DNA from: Cranoglanis bouderius
Taxonomy: Eukaryota > Chordata > Actinopteri > Siluriformes > Cranoglanididae
Length of the DNA: 64,000 nucleotides
Direction of reading: 5' to 3'
Assembly (NCBI GenBank): GCA_023630585.1
Contig: CM042550.1
Span: 22,084,606 to 22,148,605, forward strand
Part shown: in pieces, positions 22,255 through 33,997 of the stretch
Position numbering within the stretch: position 1 is the stretch's first letter
How the letters are laid out: the number at the start of each line of letters is the position of its first letter
Notes under the pieces: generated by a model
The model's database searches: none
What the model was told of the DNA's origin: nothing
Seen by the model: only the letters and a program-made list of their open reading frames with translations
Made by a program: the position numbers and the translations under genes

Positions 22255-22640
22255 TTTTTCTATGGAATGTCATCTAGATCTAGACTGTAGATTGACCCAT
22301 AGTCATGGTTTTCCACAGGGGGAGTAATGGCTCTGGTATTGGTGCTGGTTCAATCACAGTTGGTTTGTCTATCTTCAGAAGTTGGTTTACTTTCCTGCCA
22401 CCTTGTTTGTTTCTTCCTGAGTCTTTTTTTTTCCTAGACCGTCTTATTGCAGCTATCCAGGCTTGTGTCCAGTAGGTTGGATCTGCCTCTCCATCATTTT
22501 CTATGGTTTCAATTAAGTCTTTGTAGTGGGTTTCTAGGATTTGTAGGCTATTGTATAACCAATTGCGAGCATTGCCATATATCATGAACTTAGTTGTGAT
22601 GGTCGGAGTAGCCGGTTTGATCATTGTGTCCAGTCTAGAT
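22255..22640 (-). pseudogene. PLE ORF1 N-terminal domain fragment
   Basis: The minus-strand frame 22624-22280 contains MIKPATPTITTKFMIYGNAR followed by NWLYNSLQILETHYKDLI, which matches the ORF1 helical domain of the tandem family (VIKPALPNPTTQSLIDGNAK then NWAYTTMLILKNHYEDAL). After it the frame becomes basic (RKKKDSGRNKQGGRK) and proline-rich, as in intact ORF1. No SGNH part follows. In the sense direction this ORF1 fragment comes after the RT fragment at 23.3-24.1 kb, the order expected at a head-to-tail junction of two copies. Confidence 0.7.
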
Positions 22641-23299
22641 GCTGTTCTATTGAGGCTATTATTCCAATAGCTTTCACCTGTGGAATAGTCTCAGGAAGTA
22701 ATCAGGGTTCTGCTGACATAGCCGCCCCCTGACCCTGCTGTGTTGAGCCAAGTCATTACTAGGGAGTGGTGTTTGGGTTCTGGTGGATCCTCAAAAACTT
22801 AAAATAAAAATATATATATTTTGGGGACAACTCGGATCCGAGGAAACTCTGGGTGGATTCCCTTATGAGTATTCCTCACGTCATCACTTCCCCCTCTTTT
22901 TAAAAATTTATTATTATTAATAATTTCTTTTTATTAATAAATTTTTTAAAATATAGAAATAGCAATGTAGTGCAGGGGGTATGGGTTGGTTCTGGGATTA
23001 AGTGTAAGGTGAAGTTCTTAAATGTAGGGGAGTTGGAACCTGAGTTGGGTGAAGGTGGGTTAGAGTTTAGGTAGGTCCTAGTAGGTCTTTAGTGTCTGTC
23101 ATTGAGGACATATAGAAATTGGGTATTTCGTTTTTTAATCCACTGCTTTTCCACCTTTTGTCTGTCCTTTTTGACCAATTTGGATTGTGTTCCAATGCTA
23201 AGATCATTTAGGTAATTAGGTAGACACAATTTTTGTTTCTTGAGGACACATTCTGTGGTAGCCAGTATGCCTCCCCAGTAGTGTGGGTTTTTTTTTTTT
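22641..23299. other. No gene recognised
   Basis: Contains AT-rich DNA and a 25-base poly-T near 23287-23313. Possibly the junction between two PLE copies, but no boundary is readable. Confidence 0.35.
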
Positions 23300-24060
23300 T
23301 TTTTTTTTTTTTTGCTATCCAGACGGTAGGTGGGACCCTCTTTGTAGGGTCAGGAAGGCTGTTATTAACCTGACTCTGAACGTATCCAGCTTGTCCCTAA
23401 GTAGGTTTTGGAAGTTAGGTTTTAAAGCCCTGCTCAATTTCGAGTGGTTGACGAATTTTAATGTCAAGGGGATGACGGTCTTTTCTTCAGAATATTTGCT
23501 CGTATCATCTGTGCCGAAAGAGTTCCTTTTCCAATCTCTGTGGATTGAGCGGAGGAAGCTTCTTTTGTATCCCCTCCTTCGGAGGGCCATGAAGAGGATC
23601 TGTATTGCATTTTGAAGGTCTTTTGTTTGTGTGCAGATTCTTTGGAACCTAATAAGTTGAGTTGAGTTGTGTACTTGGGATGGCAACTTTCCCTGTGTAG
23701 TAGTGAATGGCTGTCACTTGTATTCCTTGTGTACTAGGAAATTTGTGCCTTTATGTGTTGTTGTATTCAGAAAATCTTCCTGTGATTTGTGGAGCGTGTA
23801 TTTGAACTTAAATGTTGAGAGTGGTGACAATTTCCTGGAAGTGTTCTTTTGTATGGGCCCATGTCCCCCAAATGTCATCCAGGTACCTAAAGTAGTGAGT
23901 TGGTAGACTAGAGCATTTTGGAAACGCAGTTTGTTCCCAATAGGCCATATAGATTTTTGCATAAGCTGGTGCAAACTTTTTGCCCATAGCTGTCCCTTTT
24001 ATTTGTAAGTAAACCTGGCCATTAAACTCAATAAATTTTTGAGGTTAGCTCCAGTATTAA
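23300..24060 (-). pseudogene. PLE reverse transcriptase C-terminal half, decayed
   Basis: From about 24060 downward the minus strand reads remnants of RT blocks B and C (the FRYLDDIWG region, here disrupted as TLGTWMTFGGHGPIQ in a shifted frame). It continues with STFKFKYTLHKSQ and QLIRFQRICTQTKDLQNAIQ and LFMALRRRGYKRSFLR, which match LLRFRRICTQERDFREATRV and LFKALRPRGYNRSFLR in the tandem family, then KPNFQNLLRDKLDTF. No GIY-YIG segment follows. Several frameshifts are present. Confidence 0.75.
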
Positions 24061-25579
24061 CTCATCCGGTCTTGACCAGCATCCAGATGCCTATAACCAT
24101 TAGGCAGAGTTAAGCGGAGTATATTTAACAAACCAGTGTGTTACATTTCCTCACCTTTTCAGGATTTTCAAAAGGGCCCTGAAATGATCAATTGTACGGT
24201 TCATCTCTTTGCATTCTTCTAGAATGGTTGGATGTTCCAACAGCACCCTGTTTATCTGAAGATAGATCGGGTTTAGTTCATATTCATAGGGTTAGGTTTT
24301 GGTAAAGGTACAATGGTCCCCCCCCCCCCATCGCAATAATCCATTGCGTGGTTGAATAGGGATCCAAGGACAGTGCACAGGTCGGCTCTTGTTAAGCACA
24401 GCTATTGTTCCTGTAGCAAACCCCGGTTTGGTGGGACAAGAGCTGATTTTTTTTTTTTAGTGATGGTATTTGGTCATAATTTTATCTATTAGGCTACGCT
24501 ATTACTCCTGGTTCAGGCTTTTGGTAATGGAAATTGGGCCGTAGTTGGGTAATGATGAGTATTGTCTTGGTTTAAGCTATTAATTCTGGTTCAGGCTTTG
24601 GTGATGGAAATTGGGCAAGATTTTACCCGCCATTGAGTGTAGAAGTTGTCTGAGGCTATTAACATTTATTAAATACACCACCCTGCATCTAGAAAAAAAG
24701 TTTATGCTGTTTTGCAAATCACACTTGTGTTTACCTATTTTGGTCATGCTGAGTTCAAATATACCACTGAAAATTCCCTATCACGTACTGTTTTCCCACA
24801 AAATAAGAATGAAGTTTTTTATAATTTTGCTATATTTATATTGCTTTCAGGGTTTTATTTAAATTGGTAGAAGCTGTCAAATTTCACTATTATTTATTAA
24901 TTACAACAATAGGTACACAAAACATAACACTTGTTTACAACATGAACAGCAGACAAATAGTCTGTGAAATGTTTGTGAAAATCTCTAAATAAAGCTATTT
25001 CAAAAGACGAACATTATAATAATATGCAGAGTGCTTAAGGAGTGAACTTCCTTTTGAGGGATTTTCTGGAATGGCAAAACACCCACAGATGTAGCAGAAA
25101 TCATCTGGGCTGTGCTCGCATTTCCGTCTTTCACTGGTCATTATAAATCCCTGAAATCAGGAGTTTTGTGTGCATGTAAGTGTGCCTAGCATTCATATAA
25201 GGGCTAATCAGAGGAAAAGTGATAAATGTTGCTCACCTATTGTACATAAACATAGTGTTTCCTGGCAATAGCTCTAACGTTTATGGTCCATCTTAGGCAA
25301 AAAAGCTCTACACTGGACATCAGGCTTTGTGAAAAGTTGTGATGTTCTAGAGCAAAACTAACAGCATATCTGGACTCAGCATCTAAGTATTAGTAAGAAA
25401 CAACTATCAGATCCTATTCAGCAAATCTGATGCAGGGCAGTGATATCTATTAACATTGTGGTATCAGATAGACAACATAGATGACCGTGTTATTTTGTTT
25501 TAAACATTTTTCTATTTATATTAATAAAGGTTTAATGTTGCAACCAACTACACTATGTCCTCCTTTCATTTGTCACGGC
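24061..25579. other. No gene recognised
   Basis: AT-rich, stop-rich sequence with a poly-C run at about 24319-24329. The words CTATTACTCCTGGTTCAGGC and TGGTGATGGAAATTGGG near 24505-24620 are early members of the minisatellite that becomes dense after 25.6 kb. Confidence 0.4.
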
Positions 25580-26660
25580 TTGAGCCAGTCATGACACATT
25601 TGTCCAGACTTTGTCCACCGTTGAGTTTGTAAGTTGACTAAGCCTAAGCTGTGATTCCTGATTCCTGATTTCCTGGCTTTAGTGATGGTAATTGGTTATG
25701 ACTTTATCCATTGTTGGGTATTTGTATTGGTGGGAGTTGTCTAAGTTGTGTCTCCTGGCTCAGGTTTTATTCAATTGCGGGCATGTGCCATACACCATTA
25801 ATTTTGTGGTGAGGTTAGGAGTAGTTGTTTGATTGTACTTTTCCACATATTTCAGATGCTCGTGGGTCCGGAATATGTGTTGATGTCTGGAGTAGTATTT
25901 AGTAATGGTATTTGGTTATAACATTGTTGGGTATTGTATCGTTGGGTGTTGTATTGATTGGAATTGTTTTGGGCTAAGCTATTACTCCTGGCTCAGGATT
26001 TGGTGATGGAAATTGGGCAAGACTTTATCCACCGTTGAGTGTGGTAGTTGTTTGAGGCTAATTTGTTACTCCTGATTTAGGCTTTGGTGATGTTAATTAG
26101 CCGTAGCTTTATCCGTAGTTGGGTATTACGTTGTTGGTATTGGTTTGGGCTAAGTTGTTATTCCTGAATCACATAACTTTGTCCGCAGTCGAGTGTGGCA
26201 GTTGGTTGAGGCTAATTTGTTACTCCTGATTTAGGCTTTGGTGATGTTAATTAGCTGTAGCTTTAGTTGGGTATTGTGTTGTAGTTGTTGACTTGGTGGT
26301 GGCCTCGGTGATGGTAAGTAGTCATACCTTTATCCATATTTGGGTATTATGTTGTTGGCTTTGGCTCGGGTTAAGTTGTTCCCGAATCGGGCTTTGGTGA
26401 TGGAATTTGGGTAAGACTTTATCCGCAGTCGAGTGTGGCAGTTGTTTGAGGCTAATTTGTTACTCCTGATTTAGGCTTTGGTGATGTTAATTAGCCGTAG
26501 CTTTATTCGTAGTTGGGTATTAGGTTGTGGGTATGGTCTTGGTGATGGCTTTGCTGATGGTAATCCCTTTATCCGTGGTTGGGTATTTGTACTGATTGGA
26601 ATTGTTTCAGGCCAAGCTATTATTTCCTGGTTCAGGTTTTGGAAACTGGGCAAGCTGATT
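25580..26660 (+). repeat. Degenerate long-unit minisatellite
   Basis: Repeated modules built from GTTACTCCTGATTTAGGC, TTTGGTGATGTTAATTAGCC, GTAGCTTTATCCGTAGTTGG and GTATTACGTTGTTGG recur every 90-150 bases. The reverse complement of the same modules forms 31140-31590. Near 25780-25870 there is a stretch similar to the ORF1 fragment at 22555-22620, suggesting that the array began in or beside PLE-derived DNA. Confidence 0.7.
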
Positions 26661-27139
26661 TAACTATTTTAAGTGCTTTTAAAATCTTCCTCTCTCCTGT
26701 TTTAACTAAAAAGGTCCGCTATAGATCAAATATTTGTTTGTTGTAGCTGATGTTTCAACCTTTTAGGGCTCAGCTGTTGTTTGTTTATTTATTTATTTAT
26801 GTATTACTTATGTATTAATAATTAAGTCATTTATTTACTTATGTATCTAGTTTATCATTATAATTTTTAGCATACTAAGACTTTTACTAAATTTTAGGAC
26901 ACATCATCAGTAGTGTTCCTCAGATTCATCGAGTGTTTCGGGCTTTAATCACTATACACCCTCATCTGAGGCGGCCAGCCGTGGGTCGATCACTCCTCGG
27001 CCTGTGTCCCATAGCCAATCAGTTATATTTGTAAAGTGCTTTTAAATATAGGTATTGCTAAGATGCGACTTTATTTAAAAATTTTAGTTTGGTTAAATGG
27101 GGTTTTATTGTTCCATCTATTTTTCCAACTTATTTGTTT

Positions 27140-27485
27140 AGACTATAATAGTAAGATTTAAATGACAATTAGTTATTAATTTTCTAGCTAAAAAAATGAT
27201 ATTTGTAAAAGCGCTTTTAACTGTGGGTATTGTTAAGAAGCTATTTTTTCTGGCTAATATATTAGTTTTTTTATGGCAAGATTTAGACTTCAATTAATTT
27301 TAAAGCTTTTACAGATTTTAAACTAAAGAAATTCAAGTTGCTATGAAGTGTGGTGCACAATGGACTGGTGCATGGGCGGTGCTAAGTCACCAAGTAGAAG
27401 ACTTGGCCCCATTTAAGGTCTGTTGGCCCCAGACCACCCAACTGCGTAATGTTCTAGTGGACCCAGGAGGGCTGGCTACTTACCT
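27140..27485 (+). repeat. Left arm of a large inverted repeat
   Basis: Reads forward what 30780-31130 reads in reverse complement: the TTTTTGGCTAGAAAATTAATA-like stretch, TTAACTGTGGGTATTGTTAA, TTAGACTTCAATTAATTTTA and then dispersed-repeat copy 2 (27336-27485). Together with the minisatellite this makes a divergent inverted repeat about 5.5 kb across. Confidence 0.75.
27336..27485 (+). repeat. Dispersed ~250-bp repeat, copy 2 of 4 (3'-truncated)
   Basis: Starts GCTATGAAGTGTGGTGCACA and runs to GGGCTGGCTACTTACCT, where it passes directly into (TTAGGG)-like sequence at 27486-27501 instead of the usual continuation. Confidence 0.8.
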
Positions 27486-27961
27486 AGGGTTAGGGTTAGG
27501 GGACAACTCAACTTGGCACACACAGGTGTCAAGAAAGCATGGGCACAGGAACTCATACCCTTCCCTCTTTCCACAATTATTTAAAAAAAAAAGAGAAAAT
27601 CAAGGGGGGTTGGGGGGGAAAAATCTGTTCCAATGCAGATCTCCATCACCATCCAAACACAAGCTCATCTAAACTGTTTTCAACTTTAGTTATACTACTT
27701 GGGATTTTAAAATGTTATTTAGTTAATATATTAAATATATATTCCTATAATTTTTATTAAAATATTGTTCAACTCAAATATATTCTGAGAAAATGGGTCT
27801 CCATTATGCAAGTCATAATCATTTAAATTAATATTAGAGTTCTAATCCGAACTTTACAAAAATTATTTTGTATCATGATTCTCCTTTAAATGACCCATTT
27901 ATTTAAGTATCCCAAAAATAAAAAGTCTTTTTGTATATAACTATATGTCAATATTCATATA
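27486..27961. other. Short telomere-like tract then AT-rich DNA
   Basis: 27486-27501 reads TAGGGTTAGGGTTAGG. The rest is AT-rich and contains no gene I recognise. Confidence 0.5.
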
Positions 27962-28645
27962 CAGGTGCATCTCAATAAATTAGAATGTCATGGAAAAGTT
28001 AATTTATTTCAGTAATTCAACTCAAATTGTGAAACTCGTGTATTAAATAAATTCAGTGCACACAGACTGAAGCAGTTTAAGTCTTTGGTTCTTTTAATTG
28101 TGATGATTTGGCTCACATTTAACAAAAACCCACCAATTCACTATCTCAACAAATTAGAATACTTCATAAGACCAATAAAAAAAAAAAAAAAACATTTTTA
28201 GTGAATTGTTGGCCTTCTGGAAAGTATGTTCATTTACTGTACATGTACTCAATACTTGGTAGGGGCTCCTTTTGCTGCCTCAATTCGGCGTGGCATGGAG
28301 GTGATCAGTTTGTGGCACTGCTGAGGTGGTATGGAAGCCCAGGTTTCTTTGACAGTGGCCTTCAGCTCATCTGCATTTTTTGGTCTCTTGTTTCTCATTT
28401 TCCTCTTGACAATACCCCATAGATTCTCTATGGGGTTCAGGTGTGGTGAGTTTGCTGGCCAGTCAAGCACACCAACACCATGGTCATTTAACCAACTTTT
28501 GGTGCTTTTGGCAGTGTGGGCAAGTGCCAAATCCTGCTGGAAAATGAAATCAGCATCTTCAAAAAGTTGGTCAGCAGAAGGAAGCATGAAGCAAACAACT
28601 GCCACACCCGACTGCGGATAGTCTTGCAACCACGCAACAATATTC
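27962..28645 (-). mobile_element. Tc1-like transposon, family 3, truncated
   Basis: Begins after TA at 27960-27961 with a terminal sequence CAGGTGCATCTCAATAAATT, a well-marked Tc1-type end, and contains the 3' part of a transposase on the minus strand. The other half, including the opposite terminal repeat, is missing at about 28645, where the GC-rich minisatellite begins. A poly-A run lies at 28177-28193. Confidence 0.85.
28249..28640 (-). pseudogene. Tc1-like transposase C-terminal fragment
   Basis: Minus-strand frame 28629-28249 contains FIFQQDLALAHTAKSTKSW (second catalytic Asp block), then GVGVLDWPANSPHLNPIENL (third acid block; E is retained but the usual Asp before LNP is His), and ends with LITSMPRRIEAAKGAPTKY, a normal C terminus. 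The DNA-binding domain and first catalytic Asp are lost with the truncation. About 126 residues of an expected 340 remain. Confidence 0.85.
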
Positions 28646-28679
28646 TGATGGGGGGAATCATTGCACTCTCACCAAAACC

Positions 28680-29530
28680 TAACCCATGCCCGAATTGGTG
28701 CCCGGATGTGTGCCCGAGTCAGTGCCCGAGTCTGTGCCCGAATCTGTGCCCAAGTCGGTGCCCGGGTGTGTGTGCGAGTTGGTGCATGAGTCGGTGCCCA
28801 TGTCTGTCTCCCAGGCACCGACTTGGGCACAGACCCTGGAACACACCAGAGCACAGACTCAGGCACGCACCTGGTCACTGACTCAGGCACAGACCCTGGC
28901 ACCGACTTGGTGTGTGCCGGTTAGGGTTAGGGTTATTGCACACACACCCGGGCACCGATCCTGGGACACACCTGGGCACCGACCCTGGCACACACCTGGG
29001 CACTGACCCTGGCACCGACCCTGGCACAGACACTGGCACACACCCGGGCGCCGACACTGGCACAGACCCTCACCAAAACCTAATCCATGCCTGAATCGGT
29101 GCCCAGATGTGTGTGTGCCAGGGTCGGTGTCAGGGTCGGTGCCAGGGACGGTGCCCGGGTGTGTGCCCGGGTCTTGCCGGGTCTGTGCCAGGGTCGGTGC
29201 CCGAGTCAGTGCCAGGGTCTGTGCCCGGGTGTGTGCCGGGTCTGTGCCTGGGTGTGTGCCGGGTCTGTGCCCGGTTCTGTGCCAGGTGCATGCCCGAATC
29301 TTTGCACGGGTCTGTGCCCGTGTGCATGCCCGAGTCAGTGCCAAGGTGTGTGCCAGGGTCTGTGCCTGGGCGTGTGCCAGGGTCTGTGCCTGGGCGTGTG
29401 CCAGGGTCTGTGCCTGGGCGTGTGCCAGGGTCGGTGCCTGGGTCGGTGCCTGGGTATGTGCCAGGGTCTGTGCCCGAGTCTGTGCCTGGGTCTGTGCCTG
29501 AGTCGGTGCCCGGGTGCGTGCCTGAGACTG
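28680..29530. repeat. GC-rich 12-bp minisatellite, block 1, with polarity switches
   Basis: Built from 12-bp units of the form GTGCCAGGGTCT / GTGCCCGGGTGT. Polarity is forward at about 28690-28806, reverse (AGACCCTGGCAC) at 28812-29075, and forward again at 29095-29525. A short TTAGGG-like run (28918-28933) lies between reverse segments. Because 12 is a multiple of three and the unit has no stop, every frame is open over long stretches; I regard these open frames as non-genic. The word CACCAAAACCTAA marks the left start of each forward segment. Confidence 0.92.
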
Positions 29531-29564
29531 TCTCCGTGTCTTGTCTCTCTCCCTGTCTGTCTCC

Positions 29565-29760
29565 CTAACCCTAACCCCAAACCTAAAACATAATCCTAAA
29601 CTTAACCCTAACCCTTACTGCTACCCTAATATTAAACTTGTCCCTAATCCTAACCCTACTCCTAACCTGAACTCTAAACCTAATCCTAAGCATAACCTTA
29701 ATACTAAACCTAACCCTAACACAATCTTAGTCCTAAACTCAACCCCAATCCTACAATCCA
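29565..29760 (-). repeat. Degenerate C-rich telomere-like array
   Basis: Words CCCTAACCCTAACCCC and variants (CCTAAT, CCTAAAC, CTTAACC) continue for about 200 bases, grading at 29761-29860 into (AAAT)n. Polarity is opposite to the arrays at 41.7 and 48-59 kb. Confidence 0.85.
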
Positions 29761-29860
29761 ATTAAAATAAATAAATAAATAAAAGTTAAATATAAAATAT
29801 AAATAAATAAATAAATGGTAAATAATAAATAAATAAAATAAAATACAAAATTTAAAAAAA

Positions 29861-30712
29861 TTTTGACCTTAATCTTAGCCATAATCCAAATCTCAGAGGG
29901 AAAAAAAAATAAAGAAAAAAATAAAGAAAACTAGGAGGAGCCTTTAAACTTCACAGGCCTCCTTCGTTATTCAGTGCTTGTGGAAAGCACAGTGTAATGG
30001 ATGAAGGAGACCCATTAAAATCAGCAAAACTGCACATCACAGCCTTTCCTTCTCAACACAAGTCCCACTGAGGGTAGATGCGCAGCCGCTTATGATTCGC
30101 TGGACAAGATAATTATGCGCAGCACTAAACTACGTTATATTTGAGAAAAAGAGAATCATGGTCCTTTTCATTTTACGATTTTAAATGCAAACATCTCAGC
30201 AACCGTTGTAGCTATTCGCACATGGTTTTCTTTTACTTACACAATAGAATCCCCTCTTTCTGATATTCACACACATATAGGCCTTAGGAGTGTTTCAAAA
30301 TTTTTAGAATCTACCATAACCAGGAACACCGGTTCCTAGCAATGACTTGGTCAGACACAACCACTCACGCTCACGAGCCGGGGGGGGGCGGCTACGTCAG
30401 TAGAAGCCTGATTACTTCCCGAATCTACTCTTACGGAGTATTGTAAGGAAGGAATCCGCTGACACACGCTTAACCCTAGGGGACACAATCCAGTAGAAGC
30501 TTGATGGCTTCCCGAAGGGTTCCAGCTCCTTCCGAGGTGGTTACAGGTAGGGAAGTCATCCGCTGGGTTGCTACCCCACCAGGGCCATCTGGAGGTAACG
30601 TATTGCACGGGACCTACCTCCGGACCCCTGGCTTAGCTAGAGGGGACGTGGCCGGACAGCCTGGATACCTTGCGGTGTTAACAAAAGTTAGCAGTGTTAG
30701 ATGATTAGGCAT
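29861..30712. other. No gene recognised
   Basis: Mixed sequence with a poly-G run at 30380-30388. The small open frames are not recognised. The word GGACCTACCTCCGGACCCC near 30610 resembles 18665-18685. Confidence 0.4.
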
Positions 30713-30957
30713 TTTTAGCTGGATGGACCTAGTCACAGGCTCTGTTCGGGTGACTCGGGAAACCTTGCGGTGTTAACAAGAGTCATTCTGATCAGAGCTA
30801 GGTAAGTAGCCAGCCCTCCTGGGTCCACTAGGACAGCATGCAGTTGGGTGGTCTGGGACCAACAGTCCTTAAATGGGGCCAAGTCTTCTACTTGGTGACT
30901 TAGCACCGCCCATGCACCAGTCCATTGTGCACCACACTTTATAGCAACTTGAGTTTT
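30713..30957 (-). repeat. Dispersed ~250-bp repeat, copy 3 of 4
   Basis: Reverse complement of copy 1, complete at both ends (TTTTTAGCTGGATGGACC to GTGGTGCACAATGG on the other strand). It also forms the inner part of the right inverted-repeat arm. Confidence 0.8.
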
Positions 30958-31590
30958 TTTATCTTAAAATCTGTAAAAGCTTTAAAATTAATTGAAGTCT
31001 AAATCTTGCCATAAAAAACTTAATTTATTAGCCAGAAAAAATAGCTTGTTAACAATACCCACAGTTAAAAATGCTTGACATATATAATTTTTTGGCTAGA
31101 AAATTAATAACTAATTGTCATTTAAATCTTAAATGATCAAATTAGCCTCAAACAACTGCCACACTCAACTGCGGATAAAGTCTTGCCACAATTCCATCAC
31201 CAAAGCCCGATTCGGGTACAACAACGTAGCCAAAGCCAAAACCAACAACATAAGACCCAAATACGGATAAAGGTATGACTACTTACCATCACCGAAGCAA
31301 CCACCAAGACAACAACTACGACACAATACACAACTGTGGATAAAGCTATGGGCTAATTAACATGACCAAAGCCTAAATCAGGAGTAACAAATTAGCCTCC
31401 ACCAACTGCCACACTCAACTGCGGACAAAGTTATGTGATTCAGGAATAACAACTCAGCCCAAACCAATACCAACAACGTAATACCCAACTACGGAGAAAG
31501 CTACGGCTAATTAACATGACCAAAGCCTAAATCAGGAGTAACAAATTAGCCTCAAACAACTGCCACACTCAACTGCAGGTAAGGTCTTGC
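30780..31590 (-). repeat. Right arm of the inverted repeat, with minisatellite
   Basis: 30780-31130 is the reverse complement of 27140-27485. 31140-31590 is the reverse complement of the 25.6-26.7 kb minisatellite (words GGAGTAACAAATTAGCCTC and CCAACTGCCACACTCAACTG). Sequence corresponding to 26660-27140 is missing in this arm. Confidence 0.78.
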
Positions 31591-31599
31591 CCAAATTCC

Positions 31600-32290
31600 C
31601 TGGCACCGACCCTGGCACATACCCAGGCACCGACCCTGGCACAGACCCTGGCACACACCCGGGCACCGACACTGGCACAGACCCTGGCACAGACCCTGGC
31701 ACACACCCAGGCACCGACAGTGGCACAGACCCTCACCAAAACCTAACCCATGCCGGAATCGGTGCCCGGATGTGTGTGCCAGGGTCGGTGCCCAAGTCTG
31801 TGCCCGAGTCGGTGCCAGGGACGGTGCCCAGGTGTGTGCCAGGGTCTTGCCCGGGTGTGTGCTCGGGTCGGTGGCCGGGTGTGTGCCAGGGTCGGTGCCC
31901 GGGTGTGTGCCCGGGTGTGTGCCAGGTCTGTGCCCGGGTGTGTGCCGGATGCGTGCTGAATCGGTGCCAGGGTCTGTGCCCGTGTGCCCGCCCGAGTCGG
32001 TGCCAAGGTGTGTGCCAGGGTCTGTGCCAGGGTCTGTGCCCATGTGCATGCCCGAGTCGGTGCCAAGGTGTGTGCCAGGGTCTGTGCCCGAGTCGGTGCC
32101 GGGTGCGTGCCTGAGTCAGTGCCCGAGTCGGTGCCAGGGTCTGTGCCAGGATCTGTGCCCGAGTCGGTGCCCGTGTGTGTGCCAGGGATGGTGCCTGGTT
32201 GTGTGCCAGGGTCTGTGCCAGGGTCGGTGCCCAGGTGTGTGCCAGGGTCTGTGCCCGGGTGTGTGCCAGGGTCTGTGCCCGGGTCTGTAC
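31600..32290. repeat. GC-rich 12-bp minisatellite, block 2
   Basis: Reverse-polarity units at 31600-31735 and forward units at 31755-32290, separated by CACCAAAACCTAACCCATGCC. The same reverse-junction-forward layout occurs at 28945-29530, so the composite module itself was duplicated. Open frames here are repeat artefacts. Confidence 0.92.
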
Positions 32291-33947
32291 CGATCAAGAG
32301 TTTGAGGTAAAACCAGGTGTGGCCATAATACACTGTTGTATAACTATGAAGTACTCACGACCAAAAGTGTGTGCAATTTCTGTGAGGACTTTTCTATTGC
32401 TTCTGCAGCTGTAATTTCTTACTTTAGAAAATAAATTGATATTAAAGGGAAAACGGTTATTTATTTTGTTCTGAATGTGTGTTTCTGATGAACAGCCACT
32501 GAGGTCAGAGGTTTGGATTAATTAGTTACCCAGTTCCATTTAGGAGTGATCCAAACACTTTAATATGAAAATTCAGAATTCATTTTTGTGATTTATGTTG
32601 TGTGAGATACTAATTCCTGTTCTCGTGTACGGTTGGGGATCCAACTAGAAAATACAGGTAAAAGTGCTTATTATCAGCGTTGGCTGCGTTGAAGTGAATG
32701 TGTTAATCATAAAATTTAAAATAAATAAATAAAAATTGTGAAATGTAAAGTGCTACTTTGGACAAGTTTGTTATAAATTATAATTTGAAAATATAGATGA
32801 TGATGATGATGATGAAGATGATGATTATTCCCCTAATTATTCCCCTAAACTGAAGGTGCGTAGGCACCCTATTGTTCTACCTTTTCTTCTTCTTCTGGCT
32901 ACAGTGTCTATAGCAGCCCATAGAACTGTTCGGTAAAAAGTTGTGAAATTTGGTACACTGGTTGGGGAAGGTTTAAGGAACATTCTGACCAAATATGGAA
33001 CAAGTGCTGCTAATGCTCTAGCGCCACCATCGGGTCAAATTGGGGCCTAATTTGGAAGTATGTTTATAGTTATAACGTCAGTTACCGCCTAATTAGATTT
33101 TTCACCATCTTTGATTTTGTCAAAAACTTTTCTGTTTTTCGCTACTCCTCCAACAAATTTTTGTCCAGTCAACGCCGAATTTGGCTTACATCATCTTCAG
33201 ATTAAGCCTCACAAAGGTTTTTAAAAAGTTGAATAATCCAAAGCGTTGTAACGAATTGAATCGCATTTCTCCACCAATTTAATGTAATGAATTAGCTCAA
33301 ATGGGTGAAATATATCTATATATCTAATCAAAGCGTGTTATGATTAGTCATCAATATAAAGAGAACAGCAGATTAGTCAGCCTCGTCTTCTGCCGGAAAG
33401 CAGAAGACAAGAGTGCCGGAAACAGAAGAGAAGTCGAACTGAACTCGGAGAGCGTGGGTCGGGGTGTTTTGGACAATGTCAATCCACGCCCCCATCCGGG
33501 CGACCGGCGAATCCGGTAGCTGGATCTGTTAGTGGGATGAACTCTCTTTGTCTGGTCTCAGACCTGAATTTGCATGTCGAGGTGAAGCCGGTTTAAACTG
33601 TATCATTATGAATTATAGGAAAAAGGATGAAATAATGTATCCCATTGTACTATGATATGCATCATCAATTGGAGAATCAAGAGACGATTAACTAGATACC
33701 AAATTCAATGTGATTAGAGAATATTAAACAGTGATAGATCCTTATACAGGGTTATAGGCATTTAAGCATGGTTACAGACATTTAAACTTATATTCTAAAT
33801 TAAAACTACAAACTCATATTCACTGGGTTACGCAGGAATACATCAATATACATACACACACGAATCATCAATACTATTTGGCATCAATAATTACATATAA
33901 TTACATGTTACATTCAAGAAAGCTTGTCCCATTATGTGGGTAAGCTC

Positions 33948-33997
<50 letters not shown>

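Noticed and set aside
23288..23313. Poly-T as the poly(A) tail of a minus-strand retrocopy
   Set aside because: It falls within PLE-derived sequence next to the RT remnant, without a target duplication or a processed gene.
28680..32290. CRISPR-like array of short repeats
   Set aside because: The units are contiguous 12-mers without unique spacers, and the DNA is eukaryotic.
28686..32310. Long overlapping open frames on both strands encoding Cys/Val/Pro/Gly-rich repeat proteins
   Set aside because: They follow directly from a stop-free 12-bp minisatellite, are open in several frames at once and have no start context or non-repeat domain.
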